Part shown: positions 8,854 to 17,505 of the stretch, piece by piece | Layout of the letters: the number at the start of each line of letters is the position of its first letter | Numbering within the stretch: position 1 is the first letter of the stretch | Assembly (NCBI RefSeq): GCF_013297935.1 | Contig: NZ_JAAFIX010000015.1 | Coordinates: 1 to 55,736, forward strand | Length of the DNA: 55,736 nt | Source of the DNA: Rhodoferax sp. | GTDB lineage: Bacteria; Pseudomonadota; Gammaproteobacteria; Burkholderiales; Burkholderiaceae_C | Direction: 5' to 3' | Notes under the pieces: model-generated | What the model saw: only the letters and a program-made list of their open reading frames with translations | Database searches by the model: none | Told to the model about the DNA's origin: nothing | Position numbers and translations under genes: made by a program

Positions 8854-11256
8854 ATGCAAGACCAACCCACGCACTACGCGGCCCTTTATCAATCGACTTT
8901 GAAGGACGCGGCGGCGGGTGGTCCTGCCATGATGGGCAAATTAGTGGCAACGCTCCGGCAGGCGCTGCTCGTCCGGGAGAGCGCATCGCGCGATTTCCGG
9001 GAGCGTGAAGTCCATGCTGATTCGCTCAAACTGCTGCTGGCCCACGAAGGCACCTTGCGCCAAGGGTTTGAGTTGGCGCTCATGGAGCAATTCACGCGCC
9101 CTGTGGCAGCTCCTAAAGCTGCAATGCCCAGCATCGCCGAGGTGCAGTTCGATCAGCTCGAACTCATGGATGAGGTGCAGGTGCAGGAAAGCGTCAACAT
9201 GGCGCGGGCACAGCAAATGGCCATGTTGGCCGCCGAGGTCAGCCTTGCCGAACTCAACACGCTGATTTGCACAACGCTGGGCCTGCCCACGGTGCGCCCG
9301 GAGCGCAACCCCTTGCGCCCTGAGTCTTATATCAATGCCTTGCGCAATACGGTAGAGCGGACACCGGTGCCCAGTGCAACCCGGCTGGACTGGCTCACCA
9401 CCATGGGCACTGTTTTGGGTGGCGAGCTCAAAACGCTCTATACCGAGTTGGTCGGGCGCTTGCGAACCCAAGGCGTTGAAGCTGCGGGCTACGCAGTCAC
9501 CCAGAGCGCAGCGTCATCCGGCGGAGGAGGGCGCGGCAAAGAGGTCGTACCCAATGACTTCACCGAGGCAAGCCGATACGGAGCTCCTGGTAGCGCCGAG
9601 CGCGAAGCCATGATTGCACGTGAGGCGCGGGAGTCCCGTGTTTCGAGACCTGCCGTCGACCCCGGGCTTCTAACCTTGGACCGCCTTCGCAAGCTCCTGT
9701 CCGGCGAGCTGGATCAAATGGGCACCCAGCATCGCGTTGCCGCTTTTGCCCAGCAGTTCGCGCGGCAGTTCGACTATCCGCACCCTGTTGTCTCCGAGCC
9801 GGTAGAAGGGCCCGCAGATTTCGCGGCCACCGTTCCCGCGGCCTTTGAGGCACTGACCGAGATGAAGCAGGTGGACCGCGTGGTCCAGCGATTGGAGCAG
9901 CGGCGTAATGCGGTGCCCAGTCCGGGCGGTGCGCAAGGCCTGGATGCAGCGCGCGAGAGCATTCGCCGCAGTGCAACAGGCATTGCCCAGGCGCTGAGCC
10001 TTGAGGTGGTGGAGCTTATGGTGGACAACATCGCGCGCGATCCCCGGCTGCTCGCACCAGTCCAAGCGCTGGTCCGTGAGCTGGAGCCCGCGTTGATGCG
10101 CCTGGCCTTGGCCGACCCCCGCCTGTTCACCGACAAGAACCATGCAGCCCGCATGCTGGTGCAAGAGCTCACCCACCGCAGCCTGGCTTATGCGAATGTC
10201 CAAAGCCCGGGTTTCCTGGCTTTTCTGGACGAAGCGCGCGAAGCCATTGCGCCTTTGGTGAACGCGGCGGTGGAGGGCCCGGAACTGTTTGACGAAGCTT
10301 TGCGCGAATTGCAGGTGCTTTGGGCGGAAGAGGCGGCCAAACAGATTCCATCTCGCAATCAGGCGGTAAAAGCGCTGGAGAAAGCCGAGCAGCGCAACTT
10401 GTTGGCTGAGAAAATTGCCCGCGAGATTGATACCCACCCGGATGCGCCCCAGGTGCCCGAGGTGGTGTTGAACTTCCTGTGCGGGCCATGGGCCCAGGTC
10501 GTAGCGCAGGCCCGCCTGTCAGGTGGAAGCGGCTCCGCGGCAGCGGATAAGTACCAGGCCTTGATTTCCGCGCTGCTGTGGAGCACTCACCCTGAGTTGG
10601 CTCCCAAAAATATTGCGAAGCTGACGAAATTAGTGCCGCTGCTGCTGGCGACCATGCGAGACGGGCTGGAAACCATTCAATATCCGGCGACTAAAACCAG
10701 TGCTTTTCTTGAGGCCTTGATGGGTATTCATCAAGCGATTTTCAAGATGGTGCAGACACGGGGGCCGGTGGCTGCCGTCAAAGTCGAGCCACCACCCACA
10801 CCTGCGGCGACGCCTGCCCCCACTCCGGTGCGCAACCGTCCGGTGGAAGACGGGAACCCATGGGTGGCCCCCTCCGAGGCTCAAGATTCGAACTTCCTGG
10901 AGATTCCGGACGAAGCTCCCGCTACGGCCCCGAGTGTGGCGGCCACTATTCTCGCCCCGATGGTTGCCGCGCCCGCGCCCGGCACCGGTGTCGATAGCTT
11001 GCCCTTGGGCTCGTGGGTGGAGTTGCAAACCCAGGGCGACTGGGTGCGCACGCAATTGACCTGGGCCAGCCCGCATGGAACATTGTTCTTGTTTACCAGT
11101 GCGGCGGGGAATACCCAGTCAATGACACGGCGAACCCACGATAAGCTGGTCGCTGCAGGCCACCTACGCGTGATTTCTTCGCAAACCGTGGTGGATGGTG
11201 CGCTGGACGCTGTGGCCCAGCAGGCCATGAAAAACAGTCTGGACTCTACGTTGTAA
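8854..11256 (+). CDS. DUF1631 family protein (paralogue B)
   Basis: An 800-residue homologue of the protein encoded at 4957. Collinear blocks: GLLTLDRLRKLLSGELD, FAATVPAAFEALTEMKQVD, THRSLAYANVQSPGF, AEQRNLLAEKIAREI, GPWAQVVAQARLSG, LLWSTHPELAPKNIAKL, and the C-terminal GSWVELQTQGDWVRTQLTWA module ending VVDGALDAVAQQA. It differs by a longer, less conserved linker near residue 210-265 and a Pro/Ala-rich spacer before the C-terminal module. No export signal or membrane helix is seen. ATG at 8854 lies 29 bases after ettA. The 3' end overlaps the convergent TAXI gene by 11 bases. Function is unknown. Confidence 0.87.
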   Translation: MQDQPTHYAALYQSTLKDAAAGGPAMMGKLVATLRQALLVRESASRDFREREVHADSLKLLLAHEGTLRQGFELALMEQFTRPVAAPKAAMPSIAEVQFDQLELMDEVQVQESVNMARAQQMAMLAAEVSLAELNTLICTTLGLPTVRPERNPLRPESYINALRNTVERTPVPSATRLDWLTTMGTVLGGELKTLYTELVGRLRTQGVEAAGYAVTQSAASSGGGGRGKEVVPNDFTEASRYGAPGSAEREAMIAREARESRVSRPAVDPGLLTLDRLRKLLSGELDQMGTQHRVAAFAQQFARQFDYPHPVVSEPVEGPADFAATVPAAFEALTEMKQVDRVVQRLEQRRNAVPSPGGAQGLDAARESIRRSATGIAQALSLEVVELMVDNIARDPRLLAPVQALVRELEPALMRLALADPRLFTDKNHAARMLVQELTHRSLAYANVQSPGFLAFLDEAREAIAPLVNAAVEGPELFDEALRELQVLWAEEAAKQIPSRNQAVKALEKAEQRNLLAEKIAREIDTHPDAPQVPEVVLNFLCGPWAQVVAQARLSGGSGSAAADKYQALISALLWSTHPELAPKNIAKLTKLVPLLLATMRDGLETIQYPATKTSAFLEALMGIHQAIFKMVQTRGPVAAVKVEPPPTPAATPAPTPVRNRPVEDGNPWVAPSEAQDSNFLEIPDEAPATAPSVAATILAPMVAAPAPGTGVDSLPLGSWVELQTQGDWVRTQLTWASPHGTLFLFTSAAGNTQSMTRRTHDKLVAAGHLRVISSQTVVDGALDAVAQQAMKNSLDSTL

Positions 11257-12583
11257 GCAAGCGCTGGCGCACCAGCCCGATGTGGTTGCGCAGCGCATAC
11301 AACTCATCCGCGTATGACAGGGGCAGAATCACTTTTTCTACCTTGGACTCAATGGCGTTGAGTTCGTCCAGAAGCGCCTCTCTGGCACTGGGGGTAGCTT
11401 CTAAACGGCTCTCTATGTCGCGCAGTTGCCCGTACCAGCGGAACACGCGGGAGCGCACACGGTAGGCATACAGGGGCGGCGCGATTTTTCCCAGCGGTAG
11501 CAGAACCGCAACAATGATTCCCAGTGCAAGCCACATGCGCTCTACCAGGTTGGCAAGGGTAAAGGGGATATAGCGCTGCAGGGTGGGAATGCCGTTTTTC
11601 AAGGTGCGCTCAGCTTCCGGTGCCAACGCAAACTCGCTGTTAGACGCGTTAGGGAACTCGCGAAAGCGCTGAAACCAACCCGGCTGGCCATGTGTTTGCA
11701 CCGTGGCCTGTGAAAGCAGTTGGCGCAGCCCCGGATGCAAGCCTTCGCGCACCAGCATGCTGGTGGTTGTGGCAATTAAGTGCACATCTTGCGTGGGAAT
11801 ATTGCGGGCCAGATCGACCACGCCGCGCGGAAGCGTCACCGGCGTAATAAACGGCAGGCGCCTTGCGTAGGCCTCGTTCTGCGGGAAGTCCATCAGCCGG
11901 ATGCCGGGCGTTTGCAGCAGCATCTGCACCATAGGAGCCTGGGGTGCCGATGCAAAGATCACGGCGTCGAGTTTGCCTTGCAGTAGCTGAACCGTAGCGG
12001 GGGTTTGCTCCAGGTGCGAGATACGGAGCTTCTTGGGCTCCATGCGATGCATGTCCAGCAAGGTGTCCATCAAGGGAGGTACACCGCTCCCCGCAGTGCC
12101 CGCATTGATTCGCAAGGTGCCCAATTGGTTCAGGGACTGGAGGCGGCCGGACTCCGACACGCCGGCGGCGGCCTGGGCCCGATAAAACAGCCAGATGGGT
12201 TCGACGAACAGGTTGCCCAGGGTGAGTAGTTCTTCGGTCTCCTCGCCGGGCGCAGCGCTGGCAGACCCGCCTTGCACAAAGCCGGCATCGGCTTCCCCTG
12301 CCTGCAGGCGTCGCAGATTGTCAGCAGATCCTTCGGTTGGTATCAGTTCGACGGTAATGCCCTGTTCGCGCAGAAGTTTGGCGTATTGCCCGCCCATCTC
12401 GGCGTAGGCGCTTTGCTCAGGCCCGGTGAGCAGGGTGAGGTGCTTGGGCGGCATCGGGTTCAGCCACCAGTAGGCCAGCCAAATCAGTCCTGCACCGGCG
12501 AACAGCAGCGGGCTTGCCGAGGTGAAAAGATCCCAAAAGCCAAGCAGCGCTGCCTTGACCGGCTGGGGCAGGTGAAAAGACAT
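11246..12583 (-). CDS. TAXI-family solute-binding protein, membrane-anchored
   Basis: A 445-residue protein of the TRAP-associated extracytoplasmic immunogenic (TAXI) family. Seen: an N-terminal hydrophobic segment at about residues 23-42 (signal anchor), the binding-protein pattern LLTGPEQSAYAEMGGQYAKLL, TEGSADNLRRLQAGEADAGFVQGG and LRINAGTAGSGVPPLMDTLL, and then, unusually for a periplasmic binding protein, a second membrane segment near residues 350-370 (LALGIIVAVLLPLGKIAPPL) followed by a cytoplasmic coiled region (RDIESRLEATPSAREALLDEL). Family members bind glutamate or other acids for TRAP importers, but no TRAP permease is nearby. It is 5 bases downstream of the flavin reductase gene, so probably co-transcribed. 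Confidence 0.85.
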   Translation of the reverse strand: MSFHLPQPVKAALLGFWDLFTSASPLLFAGAGLIWLAYWWLNPMPPKHLTLLTGPEQSAYAEMGGQYAKLLREQGITVELIPTEGSADNLRRLQAGEADAGFVQGGSASAAPGEETEELLTLGNLFVEPIWLFYRAQAAAGVSESGRLQSLNQLGTLRINAGTAGSGVPPLMDTLLDMHRMEPKKLRISHLEQTPATVQLLQGKLDAVIFASAPQAPMVQMLLQTPGIRLMDFPQNEAYARRLPFITPVTLPRGVVDLARNIPTQDVHLIATTTSMLVREGLHPGLRQLLSQATVQTHGQPGWFQRFREFPNASNSEFALAPEAERTLKNGIPTLQRYIPFTLANLVERMWLALGIIVAVLLPLGKIAPPLYAYRVRSRVFRWYGQLRDIESRLEATPSAREALLDELNAIESKVEKVILPLSYADELYALRNHIGLVRQRLLTT

Positions 12584-12588
12584 GGGGT

Positions 12589-13107
12589 TTAGAGCGGATG
12601 CTCGGTGTAGAACTTGCCGCCATGGTAGAGCAGTGGCGCGGCACCCGCGCGGTGGCTGCAGCGCTCTACTTCACCGACGAATATCACGTGGTCACCTTCT
12701 TCGTATTGGCTGCGGTTAAAGCACTCAAAGTGAGCCACAGCGCCGGTCAGCAGCGGTGCACCGTGGGAGCCGCGGGTGAAATCGACACCGGCGTACCGGT
12801 CAATGTCTTTGGTTGCAAACTGCATGGCCAAGGCTTGCTGGTCTGCCGCGAGAATGTTGATGGCGTAATGGGCACCGCGGCTGAAGGCACTCATGGACCC
12901 GGCCTTTTGGGCCAAGCTCCACAGCACCAAGGGGGGTGCCAGCGATACGGAGTTGAAGGAGTTGGCGGTCAGGCCCACCAGGGTGCCGTCGGCGGCCTGT
13001 GCGGTAACGACCGTGACGCCGGTTGCAAACATGCCCAGGGCTTGGCGGAATTGCTGGCTGGAGAAGTCGGGGGGGGTGGCAGATCGTGCTCGTGCGGGGG
13101 GCGTCAT
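12589..13107 (-). CDS. Flavin reductase-like FMN-binding split-barrel protein
   Basis: A 172-residue protein of the flavin reductase-like (DIM6/NTAB) family. Seen: FRQALGMFATGVTVVTAQ, LVGLTANSFNSVSLAPPLVLWSL, HYAINILAADQQALAMQFA and GDHVIFVGEVE, the standard order for NAD(P)H:flavin reductases that feed reduced FMN to two-component monooxygenases. No monooxygenase is adjacent. A second, separate member of the family lies in the sulfosugar island at 37835. It precedes the TAXI gene by 5 bases. Confidence 0.9.
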   Translation of the reverse strand: MTPPARARSATPPDFSSQQFRQALGMFATGVTVVTAQAADGTLVGLTANSFNSVSLAPPLVLWSLAQKAGSMSAFSRGAHYAINILAADQQALAMQFATKDIDRYAGVDFTRGSHGAPLLTGAVAHFECFNRSQYEEGDHVIFVGEVERCSHRAGAAPLLYHGGKFYTEHPL

Positions 13108-13182
13108 GGTCGGAATTTACCGTGCTTTAGACCGGGCAGACCTCCGGGTTCGCCAAAACCTTGGCTGAAGGCGACCTTTACA

Positions 13183-14031
13183 ATGCCTTACATGCTTAAA
13201 AAATCACTCGTCACAGTTGCTTTTGCTATCTATTCTGTAGCTACTTGCGCAGATATGGTAAGGGCTTGCGGCGATTATTCTTCAAAAATACCCAGTGTGA
13301 CCCCCGCAATGTGCGAGGCAGCGGGTCTGCAGGACCTCAAGGCACGATCGAGCCAGGGGCGTGTGGTTTGGGGGCGCGACATTGTTGCGCCGGAAGCTAA
13401 TTTCAAGGTGCTGGTGATCGGTGGTATCCACGGCGACGAAATGTCTTCGGTGTCCCTCGTCTATCACTGGCTGGGTCTTGCGGCAACGCCTCCCGCCGAG
13501 TCGTCCTTGAACATTCACTGGCGGTTCATACCGAGCTTGAATCCGGACGGCCTGTTCGCAAAGCCTGCTCGCCGCACCAATGGCAACGGAGTTGATTTGA
13601 ACCGCAACTTCCCGACGCCGAACTGGGCCCGAGACGCCAAGGTGTACTGGGAGCAACGCACCAAGCGGGACCCGCGTCGTTGGCCCGGCAACAGGCCGGT
13701 GTCTGAGCCTGAATCCCGCTTTTTGCTGGAGCAGATGGATAGCTTTAAGCCCAACCTGATTGTCAGCGTGCATGCGCCCTACGGCGTGTTGGACTTTGAC
13801 GGGCCTTCTGTGCCGCCCAGCAAGCTTGGGCGCCTGTACCTGGACCAGGTGGGTATTTTCCCGGGCTCTTTGGGCAACTATGCAGGTGTCCACCAGCGCA
13901 TTCCGGTGGTGACCATTGAGCTGCCGAGTGCCAGCCGCATGCCGCAAGATGGCGAGGTGCGCCAGATGTGGATAGACCTTTTACGTTGGACCCACGACCG
14001 CTTGGGGCCGGTGGCCTCTGCGAAGCCCTGA
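13183..14031 (+). CDS. M14-family zinc carboxypeptidase, exported
   Basis: A 282-residue metallopeptidase. The zinc ligands are His83 and Glu86 (GGIHGDE) and His197 (SVHAPYG); the general base is Glu246 (TIELPS); the substrate-binding block is RRTNGNGVDLNRNFP. It resembles MpaA-type murein peptide amidases or gamma-D-Glu-Dap peptidases (family knowledge), but substrate is not certain. An N-terminal hydrophobic stretch after MLKK suggests export. Starts at 13183 and 13192 are both in frame; the second gives a cleaner signal peptide. The upstream open frame (from 12598) is antisense to the flavin reductase and rejected. A copy of the dispersed repeat forms the end of the signal peptide region. 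Confidence 0.88.
   Translation: MPYMLKKSLVTVAFAIYSVATCADMVRACGDYSSKIPSVTPAMCEAAGLQDLKARSSQGRVVWGRDIVAPEANFKVLVIGGIHGDEMSSVSLVYHWLGLAATPPAESSLNIHWRFIPSLNPDGLFAKPARRTNGNGVDLNRNFPTPNWARDAKVYWEQRTKRDPRRWPGNRPVSEPESRFLLEQMDSFKPNLIVSVHAPYGVLDFDGPSVPPSKLGRLYLDQVGIFPGSLGNYAGVHQRIPVVTIELPSASRMPQDGEVRQMWIDLLRWTHDRLGPVASAKP
13225..13266 (+). repeat. 42-bp dispersed repeat, copy 3 (inside the M14 peptidase gene)
   Basis: It reads GCTAT, 7 nt, GTAGCTACTTGCGCA, 10 nt, GGGCT, the best match to the shared pattern. It is sense to the gene and contributes about 14 residues around the signal-peptide cleavage region. Confidence 0.7.
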
Positions 14032-14043
14032 GCGGGCTCCTGT

Positions 14044-14343
14044 TTAAGACGTGCTCAGGCGCTCTTTGGCCTTGTCGAGCCAAAGCTGAAGGCTGTCGAT
14101 CAGGTCCCGCTGGCTGAACGAGCAGCTTTCTTCGCTGAATAAGGCGCTGGACTCCAGCCGGTCTAAGAGCTGGTGGAGTACCACGGTAAATTTTTCGGGC
14201 AGCGCGGCCAACAGGATCGTCTGGCCGCGCGCCATTTCCGAAAGCCCATGGGCCGCTGCCCCGCCCGCCCGGAACTGCTCCAAAGCCGCCTGCAGGGCCT
14301 GGAGCTGTAGTTCGGCGGAGTGTGCGTTTGCAGCGGCGTGCAT
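14044..14343 (-). CDS. Small conserved-looking protein at the end of the aap operon
   Basis: A 99-residue, mainly helical, acidic protein with no recognisable domain (QALQAALEQFRAGGAAAHGL ... LHQLLDRLESSALFSEESCSFSQRDLIDSLQLWLDKAKERLS). It has no membrane segment or signal peptide. Its ATG follows the aapP stop codon by only 4 bases, so translation is probably coupled to the transporter. It ends 12 bases from the convergent M14 gene. The spacing and the coherent codon use argue that it is real; its role, perhaps connected with the transporter, is unknown. Confidence 0.65.
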   Translation of the reverse strand: MHAAANAHSAELQLQALQAALEQFRAGGAAAHGLSEMARGQTILLAALPEKFTVVLHQLLDRLESSALFSEESCSFSQRDLIDSLQLWLDKAKERLSTS

Positions 14344-14347
14344 GGGC

Positions 14348-15091
14348 TTAGTGGCCGAGAATTTTGGACAAGAAGTCCCGGCTGCGCTCGTTTTGCGGGT
14401 TGTTGAAGAACTCGTGCGGCGTGTTCTGCTCCACGATCTGACCCTGGTCCATGAAGATCACACGGTCGGCCACGGCTTTGGCAAAGCCCATTTCGTGGGT
14501 CACGCAGATCATGGTGATGCCCTGGCTGGCCATCTCGATCATCACGTCCAGCACTTCCTTGATCATTTCCGGGTCGAGCGCCGAGGTGGGCTCATCGAAC
14601 AACATGATCTTGGGCTTCAAGCATAGGGCGCGGGCAATCGCCACGCGCTGCTGTTGGCCACCGGAGAGTTGCAGCGGGTACTTGTTGGCCTGGTTAGCAA
14701 TGCGCACACGCTCCAGCTGGATCATGGCTTTTTCTTCAGCCTCCTTCTTTGGCATTTTGCCAACCCACATGGGGGAGAGCGTCAGGTTTTCCAGCACGGT
14801 GAGGTGGGGGAACAGGTTGAACTGCTGGAACACCATGCCGACTTTTTTACGCACGTCGTCGATGGCTTTCACGTCGTCGGTGAGTTCCACGCCGTCGACG
14901 ATGAGGTTGCCTTGCTGATGCTCTTCGAGGCGGTTGATACAGCGGATCATGGTGGACTTGCCGGAGCCTGATGGGCCGCAAACCACAATGCGTTCGCCTT
15001 TGGTGACGGTCAGGTCAATATCGCGCAGTACGTGGAAATTGTTGCCGTACCACTTGTTGACTTTGTTGAAGGTGATGATGGGTTCAGACAT
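14348..15091 (-). CDS. aapP: Amino-acid ABC transporter ATP-binding protein
   Basis: ATPase of the polar/general amino-acid importer, 247 residues. Seen: Walker [12 protein letters not shown]-loop ([19 protein letters not shown]), signature [15 protein letters not shown], Walker [14 protein letters not shown] and H-loop VTHEMGFA. The GlnQ/AapP family assignment is clear, and the AapP name follows from the adjoining genes, which have the large permeases typical of the general L-amino-acid system. It lies 9 bases downstream of aapM. Confidence 0.94.
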   Translation of the reverse strand: MSEPIITFNKVNKWYGNNFHVLRDIDLTVTKGERIVVCGPSGSGKSTMIRCINRLEEHQQGNLIVDGVELTDDVKAIDDVRKKVGMVFQQFNLFPHLTVLENLTLSPMWVGKMPKKEAEEKAMIQLERVRIANQANKYPLQLSGGQQQRVAIARALCLKPKIMLFDEPTSALDPEMIKEVLDVMIEMASQGITMICVTHEMGFAKAVADRVIFMDQGQIVEQNTPHEFFNNPQNERSRDFLSKILGH

Positions 15092-15100
15092 ATTGTTTCC

Positions 15101-16204
15101 TTAGCGGAGTTTGCTTTTGTTGACTTGCTTTTCGATCCAGAGGCTGTAGCGCGACATGGAGAAGCAAAACGCAAAGTAAATGAGAGCGATGAAGATGTAG
15201 CCTTCAATCTTGAAGGGGCGCCAATCGGAGTCCGAGTTCAGGGCCAGGCTCATGGCACCTGTGAGCTCGTACAAGCTCACGATGGTTACCAGCGATGTGT
15301 CCTTGAAGGTGGAGATGAAGTTGTTCATGATGCCGGGCACCACCATGGCTAGGGCCTGGGGCAGCACAATCTTGCGCTGGGTTTGCCAGTAGCTCAGGCC
15401 TAGTGTGGCGGCGGCTTCAATCTGGCCCTTGGGCACCGCTTGCAGGCCACCGCGAATCACTTCAGCCATATAGGCCGCAGCAAACAAGGTGATACCGGCC
15501 AGCACGCGTACCAGCACGTCAATATTGAAGCCCTGTGGCATCAGCAAGGGGAACATGAACGACGCCATGAACAGTACCGAGATCAAGGGCACGCCACGGA
15601 TCAGCTCCACGTAAATGGTGCAGAAGGTCTTGATGGCAGGCAGCTTGGAACGCCGGCCCAAAGCAATCATCAAGGCCAGCGGAAAAGCCATGGCCATGGA
15701 CAGCGAAGACAAGAGCAGTGTCAAAGGCAGGCCACCCCAGCGGTCGGTTTCCACCAGCGAGAGGCCTATCACGTTGCCGTGCATCAGCACAAAGAACAAG
15801 CCCAGCACCACAACCCAGGCGAGGCCCAGCCATGCTTTCCAGAACATGCGCATGCAGCTGGCGACCAGCAAACCGCACAGCAGCACGGTGGCGACCAGTG
15901 GGCGCCATTGCTCTTCAAACGGGTAGCGACCAAAAATGATGATGCGGAATTTTTCCGTTACCACGCCCCAGCACGCGCCAGCGCGGTTGGTGCTGCAGGC
16001 GTCAGCGTTGGCAGCCCATTTGGCATCGATCAAAGCCCAGCCGAAAAGCGGCGGGACGATGTAGAGCAGGATGGCACCCATGATCAGGGTACCAATCGTG
16101 GTCTGCCAGCTGCCGAACAGGTTGCTTCGAATCCACGCCACAGCTCCCTCGGTCTTGACCGGGGCGGGGCGGGCGGGAATAGGTTCAAAAGTAGTTGCGC
16201 TCAT
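15101..16204 (-). CDS. aapM: General L-amino-acid ABC transporter permease AapM
   Basis: A 367-residue inner-membrane permease. The AapM-type extended N-terminus has a hydrophobic segment (TIGTLIMGAILLYIVPPLFGW) and a Cys-containing periplasmic loop (DACSTNRAGACWGVVTEKF). The conserved His/Glu/Gln-type permease core follows (LTLLLSSLSMAMAFPLALMI, IYVELIRGVPLISVLF, AAYMAEVIRGGLQAVPKGQ, EAAATLGLSYWQTQRKIVLP). The EAA-like loop contacts the ATPase. It sits 9 bases from both aapQ and aapP. Confidence 0.94.
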   Translation of the reverse strand: MSATTFEPIPARPAPVKTEGAVAWIRSNLFGSWQTTIGTLIMGAILLYIVPPLFGWALIDAKWAANADACSTNRAGACWGVVTEKFRIIIFGRYPFEEQWRPLVATVLLCGLLVASCMRMFWKAWLGLAWVVVLGLFFVLMHGNVIGLSLVETDRWGGLPLTLLLSSLSMAMAFPLALMIALGRRSKLPAIKTFCTIYVELIRGVPLISVLFMASFMFPLLMPQGFNIDVLVRVLAGITLFAAAYMAEVIRGGLQAVPKGQIEAAATLGLSYWQTQRKIVLPQALAMVVPGIMNNFISTFKDTSLVTIVSLYELTGAMSLALNSDSDWRPFKIEGYIFIALIYFAFCFSMSRYSLWIEKQVNKSKLR

Positions 16205-16213
16205 AAATAGGCC

Positions 16214-17389
16214 TTAGCGTTCCTTGATGGCGGAGCGGGTGTTGTACCAATTCATGGTGATGGACGTGAACAGCGATGTGCTCAGGTACACCAGCATGAT
16301 GATGGCAATGCACTCGACAGCACGGCCAGTCTGGTTGATGGCGGTGTTCGCAATCGACACCACATCCGGGTAGCCGATGGCCACTGCCAACGACGAGTTT
16401 TTGGTCAGGTTCAGGTACTGGTTGGTCACTGGCGGAATGATCACGCGCAGTGCCTGCGGCAGCATCACTAAACGCATGGTCTGGCCGCGGCTCAAGCCCA
16501 GTGCGGCAGCCGCTTCGGACTGACCCAAGGCTACCGACTGAATACCGCCACGAACCACTTCCGACACAAACGCGGCGGTGTAAATGGTCAAGCCCAGCAG
16601 AACCGACAAATATTCGGGAGTCAAGGCGCCGCCATTCTCAATAGCAAACTCGCCCTGCACCGGCATATTCATGGCGGTGGGCGCACCACCCAGCAGCCAA
16701 CCGAGCACGCCCGTGGCCAGAACAATGCCCAAAGGCACCAGCACCATGCTCTTGGCCTTGCCAGTTTGTTCGAAAGCTTTGTAGGCGTAGACCCGATAGG
16801 CCCAAGCGGCTAAAACCCCCAGCAACAGGCCCCAAGCGCCCCACATGTGGCCTTGTGCCCACGCCGGGATGGGGAAGTTGATACCGCCCTTGCTCAGAAA
16901 GAACGGGCCGAACACCCAGGGTTCGTTGGACGCGGGCAGAACCTCGGTGAACATCAGGTACCACATCAGCAACTGCAGCAGCACCGGAATGTTGCGGAAG
17001 AACTCCACATAGGCGGCACACAGACCCCGCACCAGTGCATTGCGCGAAAACCGCCCCACACCAATCAAGGTCCCCAGAATGGTGGTCAGGATGATGCCCA
17101 CCACCGCAACGCGCAGCGTGTTGACAAAGCCCACCAGGTAGGCGCGCCAGTAAGACTCGCCAGAGTCAAAGGCAAAGAAACTTTCACCGATATCAAAGCC
17201 GGCTGGGCTCGACAAAAAGTCAAATCCGCTTTGAATGCCACGCAACTTCATGTTGGTGGTGGTGTTGTGTGCAAGGTAGAGCACGGTTGCCAGCACCACC
17301 ACGATGGCAATGGCCTGGTACAGCAGTCCGCGGAATGCCTGGCTGCGCCAGGACCAGGACTTTTTAGGAGGGGAGGAGGGTGTGGACAT
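16214..17389 (-). CDS. aapQ: General L-amino-acid ABC transporter permease AapQ
   Basis: Second permease, 391 residues from the chosen start. Seen: hydrophobic segments YQAIAIVVVLATVLYLAH, VAVVGIILTTILGTLIGVG and LGIVLATGVLGWLLGG, plus the permease signature (AYVEFFRNIPVLLQLL; AAFVSEVVRGGIQSVALGQ; EAAAALGLSRGQTMRLVMLP). The frame is open to 17443, but ATG at 17389 has AAGGG about 6 nt upstream and yields the typical MSTPSSPPKKSW start; an upstream start would place coding sequence in the aapJ-aapQ hairpin. Confidence 0.93.
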   Translation of the reverse strand: MSTPSSPPKKSWSWRSQAFRGLLYQAIAIVVVLATVLYLAHNTTTNMKLRGIQSGFDFLSSPAGFDIGESFFAFDSGESYWRAYLVGFVNTLRVAVVGIILTTILGTLIGVGRFSRNALVRGLCAAYVEFFRNIPVLLQLLMWYLMFTEVLPASNEPWVFGPFFLSKGGINFPIPAWAQGHMWGAWGLLLGVLAAWAYRVYAYKAFEQTGKAKSMVLVPLGIVLATGVLGWLLGGAPTAMNMPVQGEFAIENGGALTPEYLSVLLGLTIYTAAFVSEVVRGGIQSVALGQSEAAAALGLSRGQTMRLVMLPQALRVIIPPVTNQYLNLTKNSSLAVAIGYPDVVSIANTAINQTGRAVECIAIIMLVYLSTSLFTSITMNWYNTRSAIKER

Positions 17390-17428
17390 GTCAGCCCTTG
17401 GGTTCGCTGGAAAAACACTCATCAATTG

Positions 17429-17464
17429 AAAAGGGCAGCGCAAGTTGAATGCTGCTGCCCTTTT
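17429..17464 (-). terminator. aapJ-aapQ intercistronic stem-loop (attenuator)
   Basis: AAAAGGGCAGC at 17429-17439 pairs perfectly with GCTGCCCTTTT at 17454-17464 (11-bp stem, 14-nt loop). Read on the transcribed minus strand, the right arm ends in CTTTT. The location just after the binding-protein gene fits partial termination or mRNA protection that raises AapJ above the membrane subunits. Confidence 0.65.
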
Positions 17465-17505
17465 CGGTAACGGAACGCCGGGTTAGAGCCTTCCGTTAAC
17501 TCTCA

